A stretch of DNA of 46,060 nucleotides from a virus. Location: positions 1 through 46,060 of IMG/VR virus record IMGVR_UViG_3300025849_002608; one strand, given 5' to 3'. A model generated the notes under the pieces. The model made no database searches and had not been told where the DNA came from. It saw only the letters and a list, made by a program, of their open reading frames with translations. This document shows, one piece after another, positions 27,733 through 36,287 of this stretch (the first letter of the stretch is position 1; the number at the start of each line of letters is the position of its first letter). Made by a program: the position numbers and the translations under genes.

Positions 27733-29011
27733 TGAACATTTACTTAAAGACAGTAAGTTTTTTTGTATGGCTCCTTGGGTTACAATGCACTTTTGGCCAA
27801 GTGGTCAAGCATTTCCATGTTGTGTAATACTTCCTGAAGGCAACAATCTTAGTGAAGAATACATGGGCAACCTTAACGATAGCAGTATAGGTGAGCTTTG
27901 GAATACTGAGCAAATGCGTGAATTGCGCCGTAACATGATTGATGATAGACCCAGTAAAAGTTGTAGACGATGTTATCAACAAGAAAAAGATGCTGACATA
28001 CATACACTACGTAAAAGTTTAAATGATGACTTTGGTGATATGTTTGATCGTGTTAGAGATACACAAGAGGATGGATCGCATGATGACCCACGCTTTTATT
28101 ATTGGGATGTAAGATTTAATAACTTGTGTAACTTACGGTGTTTAAGTTGTGGTCCACAGTTTAGTAGTAGTTGGATTAATGATGCCAAAGCAGCCTGGAA
28201 CTATGAAGAGCCTGCACTACTAGAGTTACCTAAAACATTCTGGGACGATGCGTTGCCAGCAATTCAGGAAGTAAGGCATGCATACTTTGCAGGTGGTGAA
28301 CCACTGATAACAGCAGAACACTACAAGATGTTAGACACTTGGTTAGAGAGTGGGAATACAGATGTGAACATTAGTTATACCACAAACTTTACTAAAACAA
28401 ACTTAGGCAAAAAGCGAGTATTTGATTACTGGAACAAGTTTAAAAATGTAAATGTTGGTGCCAGTTTAGACGACAATTGGGAACGTGCAGAGTACCTACG
28501 TAAAGATACTATTTGGACAGATATTGTAAAAAATAGACGTGAAATGATAGCGGAATGTCCTAATACACCATTCTTTATTAGTAGTACAATTAGTGCTTAT
28601 AATGTATGGCACTGGCCAGACTTCCATCGTGAATGGATTGAAGAAGGATTGGTAGACATTAATAGTTTAAACTTGACTATCTTAACACATCCTGAGAGAC
28701 TAAGTATACAAGTACTGCCAAAAGACTTTAAACTACAAGTAACTAAAAAATGGGAAAAACATATTGAATATGTTCAGGATTTACGTAAACAACAAAATCC
28801 AGACTGGCAAAATGATACTACTAATTTTGAAGGTATAATTAAGTTTATGTATGCAGACGATACATTTGATAACAAATTTAATGAGTTTTTATGGACTACA
28901 AAAGAATTTGATAACATTAGAAAAAATGATGCATATGCAGTGTATCCAGAGTTAGAACAACTTAAAAAATATGAGATAATGCCAGATGACCCAAGATATA
29001 AAATCGCTTAG
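27722..29011 (+). CDS. Radical SAM protein C, N-terminal twitch type
   Basis: The frame opens at 27689 but the ATG at 27722 follows AAGGAG and overlaps the previous stop, giving 429 residues. The N-terminus is KFFCMAPWVTMHFWPSGQAFPCC, with C15, C33, C34, C81 and C84 as auxiliary-cluster ligand candidates. The radical SAM motif is C136-C140-C143 (CNLRCLSC), GGEP is at 191-194, and a TTNF strand follows. The CMAPW..MH.WP.G.AFPCC start is typical of the N-twitch radical SAM group. It pairs with protein D, which shares this start, the ELWN segment and the C-terminal LP.D.KL.VTK.WEKH segment. This suggests related substrates. Confidence 0.87.
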   Translation: MKSSEHLLKDSKFFCMAPWVTMHFWPSGQAFPCCVILPEGNNLSEEYMGNLNDSSIGELWNTEQMRELRRNMIDDRPSKSCRRCYQQEKDADIHTLRKSLNDDFGDMFDRVRDTQEDGSHDDPRFYYWDVRFNNLCNLRCLSCGPQFSSSWINDAKAAWNYEEPALLELPKTFWDDALPAIQEVRHAYFAGGEPLITAEHYKMLDTWLESGNTDVNISYTTNFTKTNLGKKRVFDYWNKFKNVNVGASLDDNWERAEYLRKDTIWTDIVKNRREMIAECPNTPFFISSTISAYNVWHWPDFHREWIEEGLVDINSLNLTILTHPERLSIQVLPKDFKLQVTKKWEKHIEYVQDLRKQQNPDWQNDTTNFEGIIKFMYADDTFDNKFNEFLWTTKEFDNIRKNDAYAVYPELEQLKKYEIMPDDPRYKIA

Positions 29012-30287
29012 TAACCAATACCAACTACATGATAGTAAAACATTCTGCATGGCTCCTTGGATCCATATGCATGTGTGGCCAAACGGACGAGCATTTCCTT
29101 GTTGTTTAGCTGAACATAATGAAGGAAACGATTATGGCAATACTAATACACATACGTTAGAAGAATTATGGAACAGCGACTTAGCTAAAACATTACGTAC
29201 TAATATGTTAAATGATAAGCCAACTAGTGCATGTACTCGTTGCTACGAACTCGAATCAGACAGTAATGCATACACACTACGAAAAAACATGAACAATCGT
29301 TTTGCACATCACTTTTGGCGTACACATGATACAAAAGAAGATGGCACATATGATGGCATTAACCTTACTTACATGGACTTTCGTTTTAGTAACTTATGTA
29401 ATATGAGTTGTAGAAGTTGTAGTCCTACATTTAGTACACAATGGTATGACGATTTTATTAAAGAGTTTGGCAGTGTTCCTAAAGATATAGCAGAGCAAAA
29501 ATTTATACAACTCAAGAATAAAAAAGGATTTGAGCAAGAACTGTGGCCCTATTTGGACACAGTAGAAGAAGTATACTGGGCAGGCGGTGAACCCTTAATA
29601 ACAGACATGCACTGGAAGATTATGAACCACTGGGTTGAAACAGGACACGCACAAAACGTTAGTGTTTTGTACACCACAAACTTCAGTCAACTTACATATA
29701 AAAACCAACACGTATTTGATTTATGGAAACAATTTAAGCAAGTTAAAGTTAGTGCTAGTTTGGATGCAATGGGAACACATGGCGAGTACATACGTAAAGG
29801 TACTATTTGGTCAGACATTGAAGCAAACAGACAAGCAATGTTAGACGATCCAGAATTAGCCCATGTTGAGTTTGATATATGTCCAACACTTAGCCTTATG
29901 AATGTACTACACTTTCCTGACTTCCATGAAGAGTGGGTTAACAAAGGATTTATCCCCCCAGGCGAAGTTCGATTAAATAACTTGCTAGACCCAAAGTTTT
30001 TGAGTATGCAAGCATTACCAAATGATTATAAATTAAAAGTTACTAAGCGATGGGAAAAACACCTCGAATGGTTATCAATAAGAGAAGATTTTGTTCCAGA
30101 TCATTGGCCCGCTAGTCAATATATTGACAGTGCTAAAGGACTATTAAATTTTATGAATACAACAGACCGAACTAGTGAGCTAGCAAGTACAATTAAAGAA
30201 TTTGAAAGATGGGACAAATGGAGAGACGAAAGTTGGTTAGAAGTATTACCAGAATTGGCATGTATTGGAGAATATCGTGAGCAGTAA
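28986..30287 (+). CDS. Radical SAM protein D, N-terminal twitch type
   Basis: The 433-residue protein overlaps gene C by 26 bases. C21, C39, C40, C83 and C86 form the N-terminal cluster region (FCMAPWIHMHVWPNGRAFPCC). The SAM site is C138-C142-C145 (CNMSCRSC), with GGEP at 200-203 followed by TTNFSQL. The similarity to protein C runs from end to end and is the strongest of any pair in the array, so this is a tandem duplicate that has since diverged. Retention of all cysteines in both copies argues that both are active enzymes with different substrates or successive steps. Confidence 0.87.
   Translation: MTQDIKSLSNQYQLHDSKTFCMAPWIHMHVWPNGRAFPCCLAEHNEGNDYGNTNTHTLEELWNSDLAKTLRTNMLNDKPTSACTRCYELESDSNAYTLRKNMNNRFAHHFWRTHDTKEDGTYDGINLTYMDFRFSNLCNMSCRSCSPTFSTQWYDDFIKEFGSVPKDIAEQKFIQLKNKKGFEQELWPYLDTVEEVYWAGGEPLITDMHWKIMNHWVETGHAQNVSVLYTTNFSQLTYKNQHVFDLWKQFKQVKVSASLDAMGTHGEYIRKGTIWSDIEANRQAMLDDPELAHVEFDICPTLSLMNVLHFPDFHEEWVNKGFIPPGEVRLNNLLDPKFLSMQALPNDYKLKVTKRWEKHLEWLSIREDFVPDHWPASQYIDSAKGLLNFMNTTDRTSELASTIKEFERWDKWRDESWLEVLPELACIGEYREQ
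30267..30270 (+). promoter_or_regulatory. Ribosome binding site that selects the GTG start at 30277
   Basis: GGAG at 30267-30270 lies six bases before the GTG at 30277, better placed than anything upstream of the in-frame TTG at 30265. It lies within the end of gene D. Confidence 0.6.
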
Positions 30288-31566
30288 AACTTATTGTTTA
30301 TTTCCTTTTACCAATTTAAATAGTAATACTGAAGGCAGTGTAAAGTTATGTTGTAGTATTAATGAAAACATTCATGCAACTGATTCTAATGACAATGAAC
30401 TAAATTTTGGAACACACAGTGTTGAAGATATTTGGAACAGTCAGTATATGAAAGATATACGGAAACAAATGCTTAATGGAGAGCGGCCAAAAGCATGTGA
30501 TGTATGTTGGAAACTGGAAGACAGTGGTATACAAAGTTCAAGACAAAGCGCATTTGGTGAGCTTAAAGCATGGGCAATGCCTAAAGAATATCAAACAATA
30601 AATCCTCCACTTCCGCAGAGCTTAGAGCTTCGATTAGGAAATTTTTGTAACTTACGGTGTAATAGTTGTTGGAGTTTAAGTAGTGATAGAGTTGCAGAAG
30701 AACGTAGACGTATTCAGCTCAATGATGATATTATGCCATTTTGGCTTAGGAAAGAATGGGATCATGAACTAGACTTAGAAAACCAAGCAAACTGGCGATG
30801 GTGGGAAAGTGATGAGTTTGTAGATAGTATTAAAAAACTCGCACCCACACTAAAAAGATTATACCTCACTGGAGGAGAACCAACATTAATTAAGCGTAAT
30901 ATTGAAATTATGCAAATGATACTTGATGCTGGTAATACAAACTGTTACATTGCACTTACTACTAACTTAACTCAGTGGAATGATGTGTTCTATAATACCA
31001 TGACAAGATTTGATCATGGTGAGATTCAGATTAGTATAGATCATGTACATGACAAAAATGAGTATATAAGATATCCAACTAAATGGGAAAGTATAGAAAA
31101 AAATGTTATCAGACTTTATGATAAATTTCCACAGAGTTGGAAGATTAAACATTATACTGTATTTCAAACTTATAACTATGATGCTATACCTGACGTACTT
31201 GATTGGGTGCACAATCATCGTAGCTGGTATGACAGTAAAGAAAAGAACAGGCTTTATATTTGGAGCCCAATTATGTTGGATAGCCCTTCGTACTTGGACG
31301 TTAGAATTATTCAGCCTGAAGTTAGACAACGTACAATTGAAAAGCTAAAAGCATATGAGCCTAGTCATCAAGTACCTAATGTATGGTGGCAACATGGCGT
31401 AGAACAAGCTATTAAGAGACTGGAAGACAACTCACTAAGTGAGGAATATTGTACAGACCAACGTCAGCGGTTTAGGGAATTTAATGACACCATGGATAGA
31501 CAACGAAACACACAATGGTATAGTACTTTCCATAACCTTGCGTTTGAGGTATTAAATAATGAGTGA
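30277..31566 (+). CDS. Radical SAM protein E, N-terminal twitch type
   Basis: A GTG start at 30277 with GGAG six bases upstream is preferred; it overlaps the end of gene D by 11 bases and gives 429 residues. C7, C25, C26, C74 and C77 (CDVCW) make up the auxiliary-cluster region, in the form KTYCLFPFTNLNSNTEGSVKLCC. The SAM cluster site is C124-C128-C131 (CNLRCNSC) and GGEP is at 199-202, with a TTNLTQW strand after it. Its nearest relative here is protein H (KSYCILPYNHLSIDPTG, then CC at the same residues), with three other genes between them. The SAM site and auxiliary region are intact, and the substrate is unknown. Confidence 0.87.
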   Translation: MSSKTYCLFPFTNLNSNTEGSVKLCCSINENIHATDSNDNELNFGTHSVEDIWNSQYMKDIRKQMLNGERPKACDVCWKLEDSGIQSSRQSAFGELKAWAMPKEYQTINPPLPQSLELRLGNFCNLRCNSCWSLSSDRVAEERRRIQLNDDIMPFWLRKEWDHELDLENQANWRWWESDEFVDSIKKLAPTLKRLYLTGGEPTLIKRNIEIMQMILDAGNTNCYIALTTNLTQWNDVFYNTMTRFDHGEIQISIDHVHDKNEYIRYPTKWESIEKNVIRLYDKFPQSWKIKHYTVFQTYNYDAIPDVLDWVHNHRSWYDSKEKNRLYIWSPIMLDSPSYLDVRIIQPEVRQRTIEKLKAYEPSHQVPNVWWQHGVEQAIKRLEDNSLSEEYCTDQRQRFREFNDTMDRQRNTQWYSTFHNLAFEVLNNE

Positions 31567-33763
31567 AGAACAAGGTGTTGCATGGTACAGACTACAACAG
31601 AAAGAAAGACAAGACCCTCCTACTAGAGAAGAAGGCACTTACTTGGAAGACCGTAGTACTGCTACACAAAAAATTATGGAAAAGTGGAGCAAGGGTCCAC
31701 AAAAAGGTTTAAAACCAGTTGAGATAGAATACAATACTAATCGCAATACTCGGTTGTGTTTATTAATGTGTCCTGAATGGGATCCAGGTTTTCCACATTA
31801 TGGAATTGCCAAACTTGCAGGTGTAACGAATACTGCTGGATTTGCTACTAAGTGTTTTGATTTAAATGTTGAAGCATACGCAGCATATAATGATGCAAAG
31901 TATAAAGGCGAGCCGTGGGACATACACTATGATCCGTGGGAAGGACCAAGAGATTGGCACTGGATTGGTGAACAATATTGGAACGAACTACACACTTATG
32001 TAAAGCCAATTCTCGACAAAGCAGTTGACCAGATGGTAGAGTTTGCTCCAGACTTTTTGGGAGTAAGTCTTTATTACTGTAATGAAGAACCTAGCGACTA
32101 CATTATTAAAGAAATAAAAAAACGTCTGCCTGACATTAAAATTATTGTAGGCGGACCTAGCACACACTATAGTTATTTTAAACCAAAAGAAATATATGAC
32201 TTCGTTGTTAATGGAGAAGGCGAGCGTCCATTACTAAACATTTTAATGCAACATGAAGGCAAACTTCTAATTGAAGGAGAAAAAGTTGGGAAAACTATTG
32301 TCTTACGACAAGAGGAAAATGAACGAGTAAGTTTAAATGACTTACCGTATCCTGATTATAGTAATATGCCAATGGACAAGTATAGTTTTCCAAATGGCGC
32401 ATTACTTGCTATTAGTAGAGGATGTATTGCTAAATGCACATTCTGTGAAGAGACACATTACTACAAGTATAGACAACGTACTAGTGTTAGTACACTAGAC
32501 GAAGTTATTTACATGCACAAAACATATGGTACAAACGTATTTTATTTTGTTGACAGTTTAGTAAATGGTAATCTTAACGAATTGAGAGCATTTGCAGAAG
32601 GTGTAATTGCCAGTGGTATTAAGATACACTGGAGTGGTTATGCTAGATGCGATGGACGTATGGACTTGGAGTATATGCAAGTGTTACGTGATAGTGGATG
32701 TGAAGCTCTTAACTATGGTACAGAGAGTGGTGCACAAGAAGTATTAGATGCCATGGATAAAAAAGTTACTATACCAGAAATGGAAGCTAACTTTAGAGAC
32801 GGTAAAAAAGTAGGCATTGGTGCTATGACTAACTGGATTGTTGGATACCCTAATGAAAATGGTCGTATGCTTGAAGATAGTATGACCTTTTTGTGGCGTC
32901 AACGTAATCAAGGGTTGTTAAACATTGGACAAGGTACTGGCTTTAATGTTGGTGTTGACACGATTGTAGGTCAAAACTTTGATAGATTTAATTTAAAACA
33001 ATGGTATTATTATGATCATTGGATTACCAAAGATGACAAAATGAGTATTGCTCACAAGCTAATACGTATGAAAACTTTTAGTATTTTTACTGACTTTTTA
33101 CTTAGTGAGACAGAAATTGGCAAACCTACTCGTCATAATCTCCGTGAACGGCATTATACTATTGAGTGGAATGACCCTAACAGACAAAATGAAATTGAAT
33201 ATCCTGATAAAGACACTGACTATAACATAATTAAACCAGGCATAAGTAATTTTGCAGATAGTTTAGTCAATGAAATATGGCCTTTCTTACATGTAGTATG
33301 GAAAACTCGAGGCGGATACAAATTTAATCTAAAGTTTAATTACGAATGGGAATTAGAAGAATGGGGTGCACGTAATGCAGCACCGCTATATGCAGATTAT
33401 AAATTTGAAATTGATGACGATGGCAATTGGTCAGCTGACTTTGATTGGGATTATAGACAAACACATACTGATCATGTATATCAAGATCATACCTATCCTG
33501 ATGAGAACGGAAACATTATATCAGATCCAGACACAGTCGGACCAGTGTTTACTGTAATGAACTTTTTTAGCGACAATAGTAATGCAGCTACTCGTGCTAG
33601 AAAACTAGCATGGAAGGGTGACGAAAACTTTAAAAATCATGATCCTTGGAATGCATTTGACCCAGACTGGTTTAACAAAGTTAAAGAAGATTTTAGAGTT
33701 GGTCGTGAAATGGACTATAGTTTTATGTATGATTGGCAAGGAACAGGAAAATGGAATGAGTGA
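31559..33763 (+). CDS. Radical SAM protein F with N-terminal B12-binding-like domain
   Basis: The 734-residue protein differs from its neighbours. Residues about 60-245 (LCLLMCPEWDP...GIAKLAGVTNTAGF, FLGVSLYYCNE, IKIIVGGPSTHY, FVVNGEGERPLL) have the alternating strand/helix pattern of the B12-binding domain of class B radical SAM enzymes. The SAM motif is C289-C293-C296 (CIAKCTFC), and the barrel continues with HWSGYARCD, ALNYGTESG and GAMTNWIVGYP. The His of the DxHxxG corrinoid motif is not evident, so cobalamin may be bound base-off without it or not at all. The C-terminal 250 residues are rich in Trp, Asp and Tyr and unrecognised. Relatives often methylate unreactive carbons or make sulfur and cyclisation changes; the exact role is open. 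Confidence 0.82.
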   Translation: MSEEQGVAWYRLQQKERQDPPTREEGTYLEDRSTATQKIMEKWSKGPQKGLKPVEIEYNTNRNTRLCLLMCPEWDPGFPHYGIAKLAGVTNTAGFATKCFDLNVEAYAAYNDAKYKGEPWDIHYDPWEGPRDWHWIGEQYWNELHTYVKPILDKAVDQMVEFAPDFLGVSLYYCNEEPSDYIIKEIKKRLPDIKIIVGGPSTHYSYFKPKEIYDFVVNGEGERPLLNILMQHEGKLLIEGEKVGKTIVLRQEENERVSLNDLPYPDYSNMPMDKYSFPNGALLAISRGCIAKCTFCEETHYYKYRQRTSVSTLDEVIYMHKTYGTNVFYFVDSLVNGNLNELRAFAEGVIASGIKIHWSGYARCDGRMDLEYMQVLRDSGCEALNYGTESGAQEVLDAMDKKVTIPEMEANFRDGKKVGIGAMTNWIVGYPNENGRMLEDSMTFLWRQRNQGLLNIGQGTGFNVGVDTIVGQNFDRFNLKQWYYYDHWITKDDKMSIAHKLIRMKTFSIFTDFLLSETEIGKPTRHNLRERHYTIEWNDPNRQNEIEYPDKDTDYNIIKPGISNFADSLVNEIWPFLHVVWKTRGGYKFNLKFNYEWELEEWGARNAAPLYADYKFEIDDDGNWSADFDWDYRQTHTDHVYQDHTYPDENGNIISDPDTVGPVFTVMNFFSDNSNAATRARKLAWKGDENFKNHDPWNAFDPDWFNKVKEDFRVGREMDYSFMYDWQGTGKWNE

Positions 33764-34763
33764 GCTAATACGAATTGAACAAGGTGGTGAGCCGTTTGTT
33801 AATATTACATGGCAAGTTAGTAACTTATGTAACTTTCGTTGTACATACTGTAATGAAGCAAACTGGAACGGCAGTAACCTTAACTTAGATATTGAAGCTA
33901 TTAAAGCTGGATTAACTAAACTGATTGACTATGAACTCAGTAGGGGTTATACTAGACTTAAAGTGTTCTTTAGTGGCGGCGAACCTTGTTATTGGAAGCC
34001 ACTTGTTCCTGTAATGGAGCATATACTAGCAAGTGGAATGACTGAAGTCAAGTTTGCTGTTAACACAAACCTTAGCAGTAAAATGTCCTGGTGGGAAAAG
34101 AATGTACATTACTTTGACGATGTTGTTGCTAGTTACCATCCTGAGTTTGTTGATAGTGATCACTATATGGAGATTTATAAGTTTTTAAGTGATAGAGTAA
34201 ACTATCTATGTGGGCGCATGATGATGCATGAGCCAACTTGGGATGAAGTAATCGACTTTAGTAACAGACTAAAAACAGAGATGAGTGAACACAACTGGCG
34301 AGTAGAGTATGTACCTATTTTTGAAGAGCTTAGTCATACAACACGCCCATACAATTATAAAAACCCAGAGCATAAAGAGTTTTTAGAAACAACCAACTTG
34401 GAACAAGACATTAAATACAATGTTCCAGCCAAAGCTGATGGTATGGGAAGTATGGAAGTATATGCAGACGGATCAGAGAAGCCCATTAACTGTAACAGAC
34501 TAGTAGCAGAAAACAAAAACTTCTTCAAAGGATGGAAATGTTTAATCCCAATGGAGAGCATTTTCATTAACTGTGAAGGTCATATTGACATGGGTAGTTG
34601 TGGGGTAATGCCAAGAGTAGGTAACCTATATGACCCAGAACTAGAATTAGACTTACCTGAAAGTGTAATTTGTCCTAAGTCACATTGTCATTGTGGTACA
34701 GATATTTACATTACAAAATACAAGGATAGAAATTATGAACCACTTAATGAAATTAGCACATAA
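33756..34763 (+). CDS. Radical SAM protein G with C-terminal SPASM-like cysteine region
   Basis: The ATG at 33756 overlaps the end of gene F by 8 bases; a longer frame from 33618 lies within gene F and is not used. The 335-residue protein has its SAM site near the N-terminus, C25-C29-C32 (CNFRCTYC), and GGEP at 74-77. Cysteines cluster in the last third (ending CPKSHCHCGTD), as expected for a SPASM or C-terminal twitch auxiliary cluster. This is the classical order, the reverse of the N-twitch neighbours. SPASM enzymes commonly modify peptides, proteins or sugars. The gene ends inside the start of the small SnoaL-like gene. Substrate unknown. Confidence 0.82.
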   Translation: MSELIRIEQGGEPFVNITWQVSNLCNFRCTYCNEANWNGSNLNLDIEAIKAGLTKLIDYELSRGYTRLKVFFSGGEPCYWKPLVPVMEHILASGMTEVKFAVNTNLSSKMSWWEKNVHYFDDVVASYHPEFVDSDHYMEIYKFLSDRVNYLCGRMMMHEPTWDEVIDFSNRLKTEMSEHNWRVEYVPIFEELSHTTRPYNYKNPEHKEFLETTNLEQDIKYNVPAKADGMGSMEVYADGSEKPINCNRLVAENKNFFKGWKCLIPMESIFINCEGHIDMGSCGVMPRVGNLYDPELELDLPESVICPKSHCHCGTDIYITKYKDRNYEPLNEIST

Positions 34764-35064
34764 CTATTTTAAAGCCTGGAATAGCAATGATGTAGAACAA
34801 CTAAAGCCAATGTTTAATGAGGATATTATACTCATTGACTGGGACGTTAGTGTTGAGGGTTTTGATAAGGTTATTGAAACTAATCAAAATATTTTTAAAG
34901 CAGTGCCTGGCATACGTGCTGAGGTATCTAATATAGTAACTGATGATAATGTTGCAATAGCACAGATAATTGTACATATCAGTGAGGATGAAGCTATTGA
35001 AGTAGTAGACGTTTTAAAATTTGTTGATAATAAGATAAGTGCTATTAGAGCATACAAGGGATAA
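34735..35064 (+). CDS. NTF2/SnoaL-like small protein
   Basis: The ATG at 34735 is chosen over upstream in-frame positions because an AAGGATAG purine run precedes it; it overlaps gene G by 29 bases. The 109-residue product fits the cone-shaped SnoaL/NTF2 fold: two helices (LAHNYFKAWNSNDVEQLKPMF), a DIILIDWDVSVEGFDKVIE segment, then beta strands (IRAEVSNIVTDDNVAIAQIIVHIS, VVDVLKFVDNKISAIRAYKG). SnoaL-like proteins act as cyclases, isomerases or hydrolases on small molecules in biosynthetic clusters, or as simple binding proteins. Set between radical SAM genes, it may process the same small molecule. It has no clear catalytic residue set. Confidence 0.72.
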   Translation: MNHLMKLAHNYFKAWNSNDVEQLKPMFNEDIILIDWDVSVEGFDKVIETNQNIFKAVPGIRAEVSNIVTDDNVAIAQIIVHISEDEAIEVVDVLKFVDNKISAIRAYKG

Positions 35065-35066
35065 AA

Positions 35067-36287
35067 ATGGATACTAAGTCATACTGCATTTTGCCGTACA
35101 ACCATTTAAGTATAGATCCAACTGGTCAAATTCGTCCATGTTGTAACTATAACTTTCATGCCGATAATTATCCTGGTGTAGAAAAAGGCTGGGAATTTAA
35201 AAACATTATCGACTGTGAAGGTGGCTTACTTGATGCAGTACCTCATCGTGAACTACGTAAAGATATTGAATCTGGTAAGAAACATGATTTTTGCAACCGC
35301 TGTTGGATAGTAGAAGATGGCGGTGGGTTTAGTTATAGACAAAGCTGGAACCAATGGTTTGATGCATCAGAACCACATCAATTCCGTACAAACATAAACA
35401 TTGAGTACTTAGAACTTACACTAGGAAACAAATGTAATATTCAGTGTAGAATGTGTAATCCTTGGTCAAGTAGTATGTGGGCTGACGACATGGTTAACAA
35501 TCCTGAAATTAATTTTTGGAAAGCAGACATGTCTGAGATTAATTTTGAATGGTATGACCATCCTAATTTTGATAAAGTGTTTGAAGAGATTATACCTACA
35601 CTAAAGCACATAAACATGCTAGGCGGTGAACCATTATTTGTTCCGAAATATTATGAATTATTACAGCGTATAATTGATAGCGGACGAGCACCGGAAGTTA
35701 GTTTACAATTTAACACCAACATGTTAGCAGTACAAGATAAAGTATTTGACTTATGGAAACATTTTAAGAAAATTAATATCAACATGAGTTGTGATGGTGT
35801 TAATGGAGTTAATGAGTATGTACGTTGGCCAGGCAAATGGAGTAAGTGGGAACGTAACCTACAAAAAGTAATTAATTGGTCAAAACAAATGGAACCAGGT
35901 AAGTGGGTACTACAAGTGCATAGTACAATGAGTAGTTTAACTTGGTTAGATTTAGCTAATTTATATGAATATACACAAACACTCGATATAGAAATTAAAC
36001 TTCCTTATCTTATACAAGTAAATCAACCTGCCTACATGGATGCTATACATTTGCCAGATGCAATTAAACAAAAAGGCTATGATGCTGCTGTTTCTGTTTT
36101 AAATAACAGTAATGCTCCAGAGTGGGAAAAAGCAAACAACCAAGCATTATTAGATCATGTCATGGGCCAAGACAGAGATCCTGCTAAGTGGGAACAATTT
36201 ATAGATCATACCAATAAACTTGACAAAGTAAGAAAGCAAACTATACTTGATGTTATACCAGAATACAAGGACTATTGGAAAACTTAA
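35067..36287 (+). CDS. Radical SAM protein H, N-terminal twitch type
   Basis: The 406-residue protein starts two bases after the SnoaL-like gene. C7, C25, C26, C76 and C79 (CNRCW) are the auxiliary-cluster candidates, in KSYCILPYNHLSIDPTGQIRPCC. The SAM site is C123-C127-C130 (CNIQCRMC) and GGEP starts at 186, in MLGGEPLF. The barrel strand FNTNM and ININMSCDGVN follow. It resembles protein E most closely. It is the last of the eight radical SAM genes and ends in a TAATG overlap with the glycosyltransferase-like gene, which ties the array to the sugar genes that follow. Confidence 0.87.
   Translation: MDTKSYCILPYNHLSIDPTGQIRPCCNYNFHADNYPGVEKGWEFKNIIDCEGGLLDAVPHRELRKDIESGKKHDFCNRCWIVEDGGGFSYRQSWNQWFDASEPHQFRTNINIEYLELTLGNKCNIQCRMCNPWSSSMWADDMVNNPEINFWKADMSEINFEWYDHPNFDKVFEEIIPTLKHINMLGGEPLFVPKYYELLQRIIDSGRAPEVSLQFNTNMLAVQDKVFDLWKHFKKININMSCDGVNGVNEYVRWPGKWSKWERNLQKVINWSKQMEPGKWVLQVHSTMSSLTWLDLANLYEYTQTLDIEIKLPYLIQVNQPAYMDAIHLPDAIKQKGYDAAVSVLNNSNAPEWEKANNQALLDHVMGQDRDPAKWEQFIDHTNKLDKVRKQTILDVIPEYKDYWKT

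Noticed and set aside
33618-33755. Upstream extension of radical SAM gene G by 46 codons
   Set aside because: It lies entirely inside gene F, and the ATG at 33756 puts the CxxxCxxC motif at the usual distance from the start.
20505-36287. Search for a short peptide precursor (RiPP) for the radical SAM enzymes
   Set aside because: No small gene with a leader-plus-core layout was seen between or beside the radical SAM genes; the 115-residue and 109-residue products do not look like precursors.
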